From: an uncultured Collinsella sp.
GTDB lineage: Bacteria; Actinomycetota; Coriobacteriia; Coriobacteriales; Coriobacteriaceae
NCBI GenBank assembly: GCA_937950325.1
Contig: CALFDJ010000043.1
Coordinates: 1-51,527 of the forward strand
Length of the DNA stretch: 51,527 nt
Reading direction: 5' to 3'
The notes below the pieces were generated by a model. That model did not search any database and was not told the origin of the DNA. It worked only from the letters and a program-made list of their open reading frames with translations. The position numbers and the translations under genes are program-made. The number at the start of each line of letters is the position of its first letter. The first letter of the stretch is position 1. This document shows positions 24,931 through 32,534 of this stretch, piece by piece.

Positions 24931-25473
24931 TTACCAATCAAGGAGCGAAAACGCCCCGTCGCAATAGCCAAAATGAAGCACGGCGCCGTTGTCGGGTAGC
25001 TCCCCCTCGCCAGTCACATACTCAAGAAACTCCTGGCAGGCTGAGCCGTGGGAAACCGCCAGCACGCAGTCGTGCTGCGGCCTGGCCATGATGCGGGACA
25101 GCGCCGCGACCATGCGCGACTGGAGCTCGCCTTCAGACTCGCCACCAAAGGCCACCGGATAATCACCCCAGGGCTGCGGCGGCATCTCGCGATTTGATGT
25201 ACCCTCCAGCGAGCCCAAACGCCACTCACGCAGGTCATCGACCAGCTCTATGGAACGGCCCTCGCCAACGATAAGCTCGGCCGTATGCCGCGCCCGGCCC
25301 AACGGCGAGGAATACACATGATCAAAGGCCACGCCACGCGCCGCAAACGCCGTACGCGCCGTCAGCGCCTGCTCGCGCCCGCGCGCCGTAAGCGACGAAT
25401 CGTGCCAGCCCTGCAAAATGCTCTGCACATTGAGCTCAGTCTGCCCATGCCGCACCAAATACAGATCTGCCAC
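24931..25473 (-). CDS. Histidine phosphatase family protein (second of a tandem pair)
   Basis: A 180-residue paralogue of its downstream neighbour: LYLVRHGQTELNVQSILQGWHDSSLT, LREWRLGSLEG and VLAVSHGSACQEFLEYV. It is shorter mainly at the C-terminus. I chose the GTG at 25473: GGGGAGGG lies just before it and the protein then begins directly at the phosphatase fold, whereas the longer frame runs back through a palindromic repeat. Its stop lies 17 bases before the start of the next gene, so the two are probably co-transcribed. Confidence 0.82.
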   Translation of the reverse strand: MADLYLVRHGQTELNVQSILQGWHDSSLTARGREQALTARTAFAARGVAFDHVYSSPLGRARHTAELIVGEGRSIELVDDLREWRLGSLEGTSNREMPPQPWGDYPVAFGGESEGELQSRMVAALSRIMARPQHDCVLAVSHGSACQEFLEYVTGEGELPDNGAVLHFGYCDGAFSLLDW

Positions 25474-25489
25474 ACACCCTCCCCTCGTA

Positions 25490-25525
25490 CCACCACAAAG
25501 GGGACAGGCACCTTTGTGGTGGTTT
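25490..25525. repeat. AAACCACCACAAAGG-family palindrome
   Basis: ACCACCACAAAGG-GGACAGG-CACCTTTGTGGTGGT lies just upstream of the histidine phosphatase pair and in the space behind the nitroreductase gene. Confidence 0.85.
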
Positions 25526-25555
25526 ACCGCTGGATCACACCGCGGTGACACTCAA

Positions 25556-26227
25556 CTACACCAACACGTCGGCGAGCGAACGCTTGGGTACGTGGTGCAC
25601 CTGCGCCTCGTCGCGCCAATAATTGATGGAGCCGTCGGGGTTGGAATCGATCGCATCGATCACCTGTGTCTCGGCCGGAACGCCAAACGCCATGATCAGC
25701 TTGAGCTCATATTTGTCGTTATCGAGCCCCATGGCATCGATCGCGCGGGGCGTAAAGGCCTTGAACATACAGGCTGCCACCTCAGGCGTGGCGCTGCGGG
25801 CGGCGAGCATCATCGTCTGCGCGGCAATGCCCGTGTCGACCTCGGTAATGGGAGCGGCTGGCTTGCCCGGAACGGCGCGCTCAGCCAAAATCGCGATGTA
25901 GCCGGTCGGGCGCTCGCCCTCATCGGGACCCGGCCAATCCTTGAGCGCACCGGCCCATGCAAGCTCGTCAAATACACGCGCGCAGTCCTCTGCACCGCTT
26001 ACCACATGAAAACGCAGACGCTGAGCATTGGCACCACAGGGAGTCAGGTGCGCCAGCTCCGCCAGCTCAAGCAAAAGCTCACGCGGCACGCGCATGGACT
26101 CGTCAAAGCGACGGCACGTGCGGGCGCAGCGAACCAACGCATCAAACGCGTCCAAGCCGAGCTTTTCGCAACCCTGCTTTGCCATCGACTCCGCGCTCGA
26201 CGGCGCCGCGGGAACTGTTTCGTTCAT
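25556..26227 (-). CDS. Nitroreductase family protein
   Basis: A 223-residue flavin-dependent oxidoreductase of the nitroreductase superfamily. The opening ALVRCARTCRRFDESMRVPRELLLELAELAHLTPCGANAQRLRFHVV matches the FMN-binding start (R-x-x-R-x-F pattern, then P-x-G-x-N-x-Q). A later DTGIAAQTMMLAARS fits the second half. Substrates in this family range from quinones and nitro compounds to flavin itself. ATG 26227 has GGGGGTCC upstream. An IdeR/DtxR-type box lies 29 bases before the start, which suggests control by iron. Confidence 0.85.
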   Translation of the reverse strand: MNETVPAAPSSAESMAKQGCEKLGLDAFDALVRCARTCRRFDESMRVPRELLLELAELAHLTPCGANAQRLRFHVVSGAEDCARVFDELAWAGALKDWPGPDEGERPTGYIAILAERAVPGKPAAPITEVDTGIAAQTMMLAARSATPEVAACMFKAFTPRAIDAMGLDNDKYELKLIMAFGVPAETQVIDAIDSNPDGSINYWRDEAQVHHVPKRSLADVLV

Positions 26228-26255
26228 AGGGACCCCCAATTTCGGGCAATTGTTC

Positions 26256-26274
26256 TTAGGAGAATCTAACCTAA
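26256..26274. promoter_or_regulatory. IdeR/DtxR-type metal box
   Basis: TTAGGAGAATCTAACCTAA agrees at 15 of 19 positions with the actinobacterial iron-box consensus TTAGGTTAGSCTAACCTAA, keeping both outer TTAGG and CCTAA arms at the exact spacing. It lies upstream of the nitroreductase gene, where a metal-loaded repressor would block transcription. A DtxR/MntR-type regulator is encoded at 34767-35156. Confidence 0.65.
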
Positions 26275-26285
26275 AACCTAGGCAA

Positions 26286-26314
26286 TTACATACAGCGGCG
26301 TAATGTTCTACAAT
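26286..26314 (+). promoter_or_regulatory. Sigma-70-type promoter candidate for the HdeD gene
   Basis: TTACAT (26286-26291) and TACAAT (26309-26314) are 17 bases apart and point to the HdeD-type gene. The leader would be about 170 bases and contains a GGGGCGG/CCGCCCC hairpin at 26366-26392. Confidence 0.4.
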
Positions 26315-26491
26315 TGTTGATTAATCCTCACTGGAGCGGGAACAAAAGTAACAATTCGGGAATGTGGGGCGGCAATTCGTCCTTCCCGCCCCATGCATCG
26401 GCGCCCTTGGGCGATACTTGTTGCAGCACTTTTGGCGTACGCCGCACGGAGAGCAATGAACGCGACGTGCACCGCACGGAAAGGAGACATT

Positions 26492-27094
26492 ATGGGCATC
26501 TTTAAGAACGATGACCAAAAATCGAGCCAGTTTGGATTTGACGAGAAAAGCATGGCAGGCAAGGCCGTCAAGGCCGTGCGCTGGATTTACGCCATCACGG
26601 GCGTCTTGGCGCTCGTCGCCGGCATCGCACTGCTGTTTGCGCCCGCCAAGTCCCTCGTCTTCCTAACGACCGTCTTGGGCTTCTACTTTGTGATCACGGC
26701 CGCGATCAGGCTGTTTACCGCTGTTTTCGAGCCACTGCTCCCCACCGGCTGGCGCGTGACGAGCATCATCTCCAACCTACTCATTATCTTGGGCGGCGTC
26801 ATAATCCTGCGCAACCAGGCCTTCTCGACCGCGACGCTCACCACGATGGTGGTTATCGTGGCCGGCTTTGGCTGGATCGTCGAAGGTGTCATGTCCATTC
26901 TGGAGTCCGAGCTTTCGTCCAACCGTGCCCTCGCCATCCTGAGCGGCGCGCTCTCCATCATCGCCGGCATGTTCGTGTTTATCTATCCGCTGTGGTCGGC
27001 CAAGATGCTCGTCATCTTTAGCGGCACCGCACTGCTGGTGTTTGGCGTAACGCTGATTGTTCGCGCTATTCAATTTGGCAAACTGGTGCACTAG
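26492..27094 (+). CDS. HdeD/DUF308 family membrane protein
   Basis: A 200-residue integral membrane protein with about six hydrophobic segments in repeated helical pairs (for example AITGVLALVAGIALLFAP, SNLLIILGGVIIL and GALSIIAGMFVFIYP), the pattern of the HdeD/DUF308 family. HdeD contributes to acid resistance in enterobacteria at high cell density; here that role is only a family hint. AAAGGAG lies 6 bases before ATG 26492. Its stop codon abuts the start of the next gene with no gap, so the two are translationally coupled. Confidence 0.8.
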   Translation: MGIFKNDDQKSSQFGFDEKSMAGKAVKAVRWIYAITGVLALVAGIALLFAPAKSLVFLTTVLGFYFVITAAIRLFTAVFEPLLPTGWRVTSIISNLLIILGGVIILRNQAFSTATLTTMVVIVAGFGWIVEGVMSILESELSSNRALAILSGALSIIAGMFVFIYPLWSAKMLVIFSGTALLVFGVTLIVRAIQFGKLVH

Positions 27095-27577
27095 ATGCCG
27101 CGAACGCTCTTTATTGATGCAGACGCCTGCCCGGTCACGCGCGAGTCGATTGACTGCGCGCGGCGGGCGGGCGTCGCCGTCGTTATCGCCGGCAACAGCA
27201 CACAGAACCTGGAACGCCACATTCGCCGCGACGATCCGCGCGACGTCGAGCATGCGCGACGCGGATTTTGGGTCACGACGCTCGATGTGAGCGTGGGCGC
27301 CGACAGCGCCGACTTTGCCATTGTCGAACGCCTGCGGGCGGGCGACGTAGTCGTGACGCAGGACATTGGCTTGGCGAGCATGGTGCTCGGGCGCGATGCC
27401 GCCGCCATCGGCGTGCGCGGGCGCGTCTACGATAAGGCGACCATCGACATGCAACTGTTTATTCGCCACGAGGAAAAGAAGGTGCGCCGCGCCGGCGGTC
27501 GCACTCGCGGTCCGGCGGCATTTACCAGCGAAGACCGGGCCCGCTTTAAGCGCAGCCTCACCGAGCTGCTGCGCTAA
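27095..27577 (+). CDS. UPF0178/YaiI (DUF188) protein
   Basis: A 160-residue member of the UPF0178 family, a PIN/NYN-like fold of unknown function. Landmarks are LFIDADACPVTRES at the start, GADSADFAIVERLRAGDVVVTQDIGLASMVLGRDA in the middle and RHEEKKVRRAGGRTRGPAAFTSEDRARF near the end. The conserved aspartates (DAD, ADFAI, TQDIGLA) are those that could bind metal. The ATG follows immediately after the stop of the HdeD-type gene. Confidence 0.88.
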   Translation: MPRTLFIDADACPVTRESIDCARRAGVAVVIAGNSTQNLERHIRRDDPRDVEHARRGFWVTTLDVSVGADSADFAIVERLRAGDVVVTQDIGLASMVLGRDAAAIGVRGRVYDKATIDMQLFIRHEEKKVRRAGGRTRGPAAFTSEDRARFKRSLTELLR

Positions 27578-27596
27578 CCAAGGTAGATTTTTGGGC

Positions 27597-28685
27597 TTAG
27601 AGACCAAAGGCAGAGAGAACGATTCCCCAACCGGCGCCGATGACGTACATCATGACCAGGAACATGACGTTCTCGCGGGCACTGCGGTTGGTGCGGAACA
27701 ACACCAGGTAGCCCACGCCGGCGGAGATAAGCGTGCCGGCGAGCATCGGTGCCAGCTGTAGCGCGCCCTCCAGGTACAGCTGCGTAATGACCACGCTCGC
27801 CGAGCAGTTGGGGATCAGGCCGACAAGCGCCGAACCCAGGACGGCGAGCGTCTCGTTGCCACGCAGGAACTGCTCGATCGCGGACTCGCCGAAGGTCTCG
27901 AGCACGGCGACCAGAATCAGCGTCACCAGAAAAATGAATACCGATACCTGCACGGTGTGCGAGATGGCGCTGCGAATAATCGACAGGAGGGGCGCGCTCT
28001 CGTGAGAGTGGGAGTGACCGTGGCCATCATGGTGTTCATGCTCGCCCCCATGACCGTGATCGTGTCCATGTCCGTGTTCGTACTCGTCCTCGTCTTCATC
28101 GCAACCGCAATGGTCGCGCTCGCACAGCTCATGGATGTGATCGGCGCTCACGCCCGCCTCGGCCACTTCATCAATGATGTCGCCCCCGGTATGGTCGTCG
28201 TGCGCGCAGTTCACATGAGCCGGATTGGAAGCGGTCCCCAGCACGGTACGGCGAATCGCCGCATGCGCGCGAGCGTTACGACGAAGGCCGCGGATAGCCG
28301 CGTCCACGATAAAGCCCGTGACCAGCGCGATCAGTGCCTTCGAAGCCAAAAGCATCGCCATGGTCTGCACGGGAACCTGCTCGGCAAGTAGCAGCGGCAG
28401 CATCTCGTCGGAGGTCGAAAGGAACACCGCCACCAACGTGCCCAAGGTCACGACGCGACCGGCGTACAGCGTTGCCGCCATGGCCGAAAAGCCGCACTGC
28501 GGCACCATACCCAGCAACGAGCCAACCACGGGACCCGCGGCGCCGGCGCGCTTGATGGCCCCGTTAACGCGGTCGCCCGCGACGTGCTCCAAGGTCTCGA
28601 GGGCCAGATACGTCACCAACAAAAACGGCACAAGCGAGAGCGTGTCCTTGCCGGCGTCGAGCAGAATATCAATCAGCAAATCCAT
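27597..28685 (-). CDS. ArsP_2-type metal permease with His-rich loop ('putative manganese transporter')
   Basis: A 362-residue membrane protein with two sets of hydrophobic segments split by a long cytoplasmic-type loop (about residues 150-235) crowded with His, Asp and Glu (HGHGHDHGHGGEHEHHDGHG). This layout and the paired motifs GMVPQCGFSAMAATLYAGRVVTLGTL and GLIPNCSASVVITQLYLEGALQL fit the ArsP_2/10-TM family annotated as putative heavy-metal or manganese transporter. The His-rich loop would bind divalent metal. The cargo is not proven. A good promoter with an overlapping CCTAG palindrome lies upstream, consistent with metal control. Confidence 0.8.
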   Translation of the reverse strand: MDLLIDILLDAGKDTLSLVPFLLVTYLALETLEHVAGDRVNGAIKRAGAAGPVVGSLLGMVPQCGFSAMAATLYAGRVVTLGTLVAVFLSTSDEMLPLLLAEQVPVQTMAMLLASKALIALVTGFIVDAAIRGLRRNARAHAAIRRTVLGTASNPAHVNCAHDDHTGGDIIDEVAEAGVSADHIHELCERDHCGCDEDEDEYEHGHGHDHGHGGEHEHHDGHGHSHSHESAPLLSIIRSAISHTVQVSVFIFLVTLILVAVLETFGESAIEQFLRGNETLAVLGSALVGLIPNCSASVVITQLYLEGALQLAPMLAGTLISAGVGYLVLFRTNRSARENVMFLVMMYVIGAGWGIVLSAFGL

Positions 28686-28728
28686 GACGGATGGAACCTT
28701 TCGTGTCTTTCGGCAGCATTGTAAAAGT

Positions 28729-28775
28729 CCTAGCGGTCAACTAGGGTATTGTAGTTGTCCTAGGCGCGATGCCAA
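28729..28775 (-). promoter_or_regulatory. Promoter with overlapping CCTAG palindromes
   Basis: On the minus strand, TTGGCA (28770-28775) and TACAAT (28748-28753) are 16 bases apart. CCTAG-CGGTCAA-CTAGG (28729-28745) lies across the likely start of transcription, and another CCTAGG falls inside the spacer. The arrangement suits repression of the His-loop metal permease by a metal-sensing regulator; which one is unknown. Confidence 0.5.
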
Positions 28776-28857
28776 TAGTTGCCCATGGTAAACTATCATC
28801 TCGCCACATCTCAATGAACCCGAGCCGCGCGCTGCGGCCCGTCCAAGGAGCAGTTAT

Positions 28858-29826
28858 ATGAACGTTTCACAAGCACTCGAATACGAGCGCCAGCCGTTTA
28901 TTCCCATGTTTATCTATGGCGATCACGGCGCCATGGAGTCCGAGCGCCAGAAGGGCGAGGAGGCCCTTAAGGTGCTCGAAACCGAGTACTTTACCGCCGA
29001 GGGCGACCCCAGCTTCGACTTTGCCACCGTGCGCGACCTGGCTGACCGCAACCGCGACCTGTGCGACCAGATTGGCGAGGCACGCCTGCGCAACGTGACG
29101 CCCGCGACGCTTTCGCGCGGCCTGTCCGATGCCGACACCTGCGCCGCCATCGGTAAGATGCAAAAGCGCACCGCCGCGTCGGTCATGCGCGAGATCCGCG
29201 GCGACCGCGACGCGCTCGGCGTGGCCTACGCCCGCAAGCCCATCCAGGGCACCGTGCTCGGTATCGACATCGAGACCACCGGCCGTGCACCCGAGCGCGG
29301 CTATATCATCAACGTGGGCTGGGAGATCATGGATCTCACCAGCGACGCCGTGCCGCATGACGCCGAGGCACACTACTGTGGCCTGCCCGACATCTACCGC
29401 GGCGAGGATGTGCCGTTGTCGAATATCCACCACATCACCTGGGACGACATTGACAGCAAAAAGCCGTTCCGCGAGAACAAGGAATTGCAGAAGCAGCTGC
29501 TCAAGCTTATGAAGAAATACCCGTACATGGCGCATAACGCCGCGTTCGAGGACAGCTGGTTCAAAATTCATCTGGACGGTTACGCCGAGGCACGCCGCGC
29601 CGGCAAGATTATCGTCATCGACTCGCGCCAGATCTGCCGCAGCCTGGATGCCGACGTCCGCTCGCTCCCCCGCGAGTCCGCGCCCGCCGCGCTCGAGAAC
29701 TGGGCCCGCCGCCGCGGCACCCTCGCCGCCGACGCCAACGAGCAGCACCTGGGCCTCGACGACACCGACCTCATGCTCCGCACCGTCCAAGCCGAGTTCA
29801 ACCTCAAGAACCTGTTTGCCAAGTAG
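28858..29826 (+). CDS. DnaQ-like (DEDDh) 3'-5' exonuclease
   Basis: A 322-residue protein with a DEDDh exonuclease domain from about residue 130: ExoI GIDIETTG (D137, E139), ExoII HNAAFEDSW (D232) and ExoIII H297-x4-D302 in HLGLDDTD. All catalytic residues are present. The first 130 residues are a separate helical domain that I do not recognise (SERQKGEEALKVLETEYF...LSRGLSDADTCAAIGKMQKRTAASVM). It could trim DNA or RNA ends in repair; it is not next to polymerase genes. AAGGAG precedes the ATG. A hairpin without T-run follows at 29861. Confidence 0.85.
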   Translation: MNVSQALEYERQPFIPMFIYGDHGAMESERQKGEEALKVLETEYFTAEGDPSFDFATVRDLADRNRDLCDQIGEARLRNVTPATLSRGLSDADTCAAIGKMQKRTAASVMREIRGDRDALGVAYARKPIQGTVLGIDIETTGRAPERGYIINVGWEIMDLTSDAVPHDAEAHYCGLPDIYRGEDVPLSNIHHITWDDIDSKKPFRENKELQKQLLKLMKKYPYMAHNAAFEDSWFKIHLDGYAEARRAGKIIVIDSRQICRSLDADVRSLPRESAPAALENWARRRGTLAADANEQHLGLDDTDLMLRTVQAEFNLKNLFAK

Positions 29827-29860
29827 AAACGTCTACGACAAACTCCGACGTAGATCACGA

Positions 29861-29897
29861 GCGGCCTCGCAGCGGGAAACCCCGCAGCGGGGCCGCC
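29861..29897. repeat. Hairpin after the exonuclease gene
   Basis: GCGGCC and GCGGG pair with CCCGC and GGCCGC in a nested stem. There is no T-run. The rest of the 29827-30177 gap is visibly AT-rich, unlike its neighbours, and shows no gene. Confidence 0.5.
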
Positions 29898-30177
29898 CTA
29901 CGTTCCACAGATAGATCTGCCATCACAAATTCTGAACCCTCATTTTGAACGATTTCGACCAATTCCCAACACGCAATTCGTTGTCGGATGGTGATACATC
30001 GATATCAAATGTGCAGCAATTGAGTATTTATATGCTATAGCTAAGCTGCGAAAACTTTTATTTAGGGCATACCAACTCATAATTGCGTCAAGCTTTTGGA
30101 CAGCATTTGGTTAGACCTCTAAAACGGCTTTTCCACTCAGTGCCATCAACACGGCATTAGCTGACACGATATATACC

Positions 30178-31368
30178 ATGAGTATCGTATTGTCACATAC
30201 CACTGCAAAAGCGGTCTACCAGGCCGCGCATTCGGTGTCTGCGAAAGGCATCGAATCCTGTAGTCTTGCCGCGATTTACGGATCATGTCCCACCGGAACG
30301 CTCCTTGACGCAGCCACAGAATGGCTCACCAAACATGATGTTTCCCTCGACGCAAATGATTCCCTCGAGGTGATGGTGTTTGATCGCAGGAATGCGCGCT
30401 ATGCAATGAACTGTCAGTGCCACGTTTCTTCAAAACGATTCTCGAACTCACGCTTTATAGAGCTCAAAGATGGCATCTTCATTGTTGGCGTTGAGCTTTG
30501 CGCACTTCAGGCCGCCACCTATCTTTCTTTTCGCGAACTAGTGGAGTACTACTTTGAACTGTGCGGCGCTTATTCCCTTGGAACCGACTCTTCCACCTCC
30601 TATACCGAGCGTTTCGCGCTCACCTCGACCGAAAGGTTAAAGCAGTTCTTTAATTCCATTACCAGATGCGACGGTTTGGCCCTTGCCCGAAAGGCGATCC
30701 AATGTGTACGCGATGGATGCCGGTCTCCTATGGAAACGGCCTTTGTCATGATGCTAACGCTGCCTAAAAGCGAAGGAGGACTTGGTATTAAGGGAATTGA
30801 GACCGATTACGAGGTGCAGGTCACCGCTGCCGCAAAGAATCTCACGAGACGCAAAAAGTTCTTTATGGATGCATATCTAAAGAAATCTCGCACAGACATT
30901 GAATACAACGGTTTTTATCATGACGCGGAAGAAGACCGCGCCATCGATGAGGAGCGCAAGAATGCGCTTGCGTCCATGGGATACGGAATCATCACCGTCA
31001 GTCGTTATTCCTTTATGCATGCCAGCGCTTTTGTTAGGGTCATGGAAGCAATCCAGCGGAAAGAGGGCGTACGCCCCTCGCGTCTGCCAAAAGACTTTCA
31101 AATCATGCAAGAGGACCTGAGACAGTTTGTACTCAGAAGGCTTATAGAAGAGAAAAAGCGAATTCAGAAGCAGCTCCGCCAGGATTCCGAAGATCGTCAA
31201 CGAATCGACCTCGAAAAAGCAACACTCGAAGGCATCACGCTGGATGACCCGACAATTAATGAAGTTCCGGCAATCGATGACATGCAGACAGTCGAATCCG
31301 ACAGCCCATCATTTGCCCAAACAAGCAGCCTCGCGCCCGAGGGCAGGATCTTCGGGGCCGGAAGCTAG
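30178..31368 (+). CDS. Hypothetical protein with a DUF559/Vsr-like nuclease-type domain
   Basis: A 396-residue protein of a kind I have seen in Coriobacteriia but cannot name. Residues 180-285 look like a Vsr/DUF559-type restriction-endonuclease fold: E186 in SPMET, D231, then IEYNGFYHD (E242, H248) and DEERKNALASMGYGIITVSR (D257, R260). The first 150 residues begin SHTTAKAVYQAAH and resemble AbiEi-like proteins in outline. The C-terminal 80 residues are charged and probably disordered. Base composition is visibly lower in GC than the neighbours, which suggests transfer. There is no clear Shine-Dalgarno before the ATG. A defence or DNA-processing role is an inference. Confidence 0.6.
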   Translation: MSIVLSHTTAKAVYQAAHSVSAKGIESCSLAAIYGSCPTGTLLDAATEWLTKHDVSLDANDSLEVMVFDRRNARYAMNCQCHVSSKRFSNSRFIELKDGIFIVGVELCALQAATYLSFRELVEYYFELCGAYSLGTDSSTSYTERFALTSTERLKQFFNSITRCDGLALARKAIQCVRDGCRSPMETAFVMMLTLPKSEGGLGIKGIETDYEVQVTAAAKNLTRRKKFFMDAYLKKSRTDIEYNGFYHDAEEDRAIDEERKNALASMGYGIITVSRYSFMHASAFVRVMEAIQRKEGVRPSRLPKDFQIMQEDLRQFVLRRLIEEKKRIQKQLRQDSEDRQRIDLEKATLEGITLDDPTINEVPAIDDMQTVESDSPSFAQTSSLAPEGRIFGAGS

Positions 31369-31713
31369 ACCGGCTAACAAGGTGGGCACCTTAGCGACGT
31401 GCAAAATTGCGAGTATTCAGCAGAGCCGGGTGTCTATCACCCTCGAGTGGATCCAAATGTGAAGCGAAATCACTCTTGCGTGAGAGCGTTAGGCAGCATT
31501 TGAGGAAGAACTCATCGGATTAACACCCTAAGATAACTCTTGAACTGCATTATATGGCCTGCAATAAATTAACAGACCCCCAATCGTTGCAGAATACTCC
31601 AATTTTTGCACGGCTCAGGGGCACCCACCCCGGCATCGGCTATCAAAACCGCTCAGTCCGGAATCTCGTCCACTATTCCCCATCATTTTGTGCAACGAAT
31701 TACCTGAACGTCA
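31369..31713. other. Gap without a supported gene
   Basis: About 345 bases of lower-GC sequence between the nuclease-like gene and the zinc-regulon promoter. I see no gene, hairpin or terminator that I can defend. Confidence 0.4.
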
Positions 31714-31741
31714 TTGACATATGAACATACACTCATATAAT
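31714..31741 (+). promoter_or_regulatory. Promoter and first operator of the zinc regulon
   Basis: TTGACA (31714-31719) and TATAAT (31736-31741) are perfect consensus hexamers 16 bases apart. The spacer is filled by the operator ATATGA-ACATACAC-TCATAT (31719-31738), so a bound repressor would exclude RNA polymerase. The palindrome type is that of CzrA/SmtB-like regulators. Confidence 0.85.
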
Positions 31742-31753
31742 CGGAAGCAAGTT

Positions 31754-31773
31754 ATATGAGCGCATGTTCATAT
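31754..31773 (+). promoter_or_regulatory. Second operator of the zinc regulon
   Basis: ATATGA-GCGCATGT-TCATAT has the same arms and spacing as the first operator and lies 14 bases before the repressor start codon. Confidence 0.8.
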
Positions 31774-31787
31774 GAAAGGATATTGCA

Positions 31788-32153
31788 ATGAGCATCCGCG
31801 TTGATGAAACGAAACCCGACACCGAGGCCACCGAGCCCGTGATCCCCACCACCTGCTCACCCGAGGACCTTCCCGACGAGGAGCTTCTCTACGACCTCGC
31901 TGACCTGTTCAAGGTCTTCAGCGACACCACGCGCATCAAGATTCTCTATGCCCTCATGGGCCGCGAGCTCTGCGTGGCCGACATCGCCGAGGCGACCGCA
32001 ACCTCGCAGTCGGCAGTGTCGCACCAGCTGCGCACACTCAAGCAGTCGCACCTGGTTAAATTCCGGCGCGACGGGCGCAATATCCTATACTCGCTCGCCG
32101 ACGACCACGTCTACACCATGCTCAACCAGGGCATGAGCCATATCTGCGAATAG
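31788..32153 (+). CDS. ArsR/SmtB family zinc-type metal sensor repressor
   Basis: A 121-residue winged-helix repressor. The core is DLFKVFSDTTRIKILYALMGRELCVADIAEATATSQSAVSHQLRTLKQSHLV. The alpha-5 metal site of SmtB/CzrA is complete: D105, H107, H118 and E121, with the same spacing (H107 to H118, then E121) as in SmtB. This site usually senses Zn or Co. The alpha-3 region has ELCVAD rather than the two-cysteine ELCVCD of CadC, so Cd/Pb sensing by that site is unlikely. Two matching operators precede the gene and a third precedes the ATPase gene. Metal binding is expected to release DNA and switch the set on. Confidence 0.9.
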   Translation: MSIRVDETKPDTEATEPVIPTTCSPEDLPDEELLYDLADLFKVFSDTTRIKILYALMGRELCVADIAEATATSQSAVSHQLRTLKQSHLVKFRRDGRNILYSLADDHVYTMLNQGMSHICE

Positions 32154-32215
32154 CAACCAACCACGGTACCAGCGCGGCCTGCACCCAAGCCGCAAAAACG
32201 GGAAAGGAACCCACC

Positions 32216-32434
32216 ATGAAAAAGCAGTACAAGCTCGATGAGATCGATTGCGCCAACTGTGCGCGCGAGCTTCAGGACGAGCTGGCCAAGCTCGAGGGCG
32301 TCAAATCCGTGTCCGTCAACTTTATGACCCAGAAGCTGACGCTCGAGGCCGATGATGCTGAGTTCGACGAGGTGCTCAACCGCGTTGTTGAGTTTACGGC
32401 CGACGCCGAGCCGGACTGCGAGATCATTCTCTAG
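32216..32434 (+). CDS. HMA-domain metallochaperone
   Basis: A 72-residue stand-alone heavy-metal-associated domain: KLDEIDCANCARELQDELAKLEGVKSVSVNFMTQKLTLEAD. The metal-binding cysteines are C12 and C15. The DCANC form, with an aspartate before the first cysteine, is the type seen in Zn/Cd ATPases rather than in copper chaperones. The ATPase encoded next lacks its usual N-terminal HMA domain, so this small protein probably supplies it in trans. GAAAGGAA precedes the ATG. Confidence 0.88.
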   Translation: MKKQYKLDEIDCANCARELQDELAKLEGVKSVSVNFMTQKLTLEADDAEFDEVLNRVVEFTADAEPDCEIIL

Positions 32435-32491
32435 CCCAGGTTTACGCCAACCTGCAAGGCCGCGCTTGCCGCGGCCTTTGCTCGCGAAATT

Positions 32492-32511
32492 ATATGAGCG
32501 AGTGTTCATTC
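32492..32511 (+). promoter_or_regulatory. Third ATATGA-N8-TCAT operator, before the ATPase gene
   Basis: ATATGA-GCGAGTGT-TCATTC keeps the left arm and spacing of the two operators upstream; the last two bases of the right arm differ. It lies 23 bases before the ATPase start, implying a second regulated promoter inside the set. Confidence 0.75.
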
Positions 32512-32534
32512 ATTCAAATGGGAGGATACGAGTC

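Noticed and set aside
27597..28685. The His-rich permease as an arsenic transporter
   Set aside because: The family name includes Ars, but the His/Asp-rich loop points to divalent cations, and no arsenate reductase or arsenic-type sensor is nearby.
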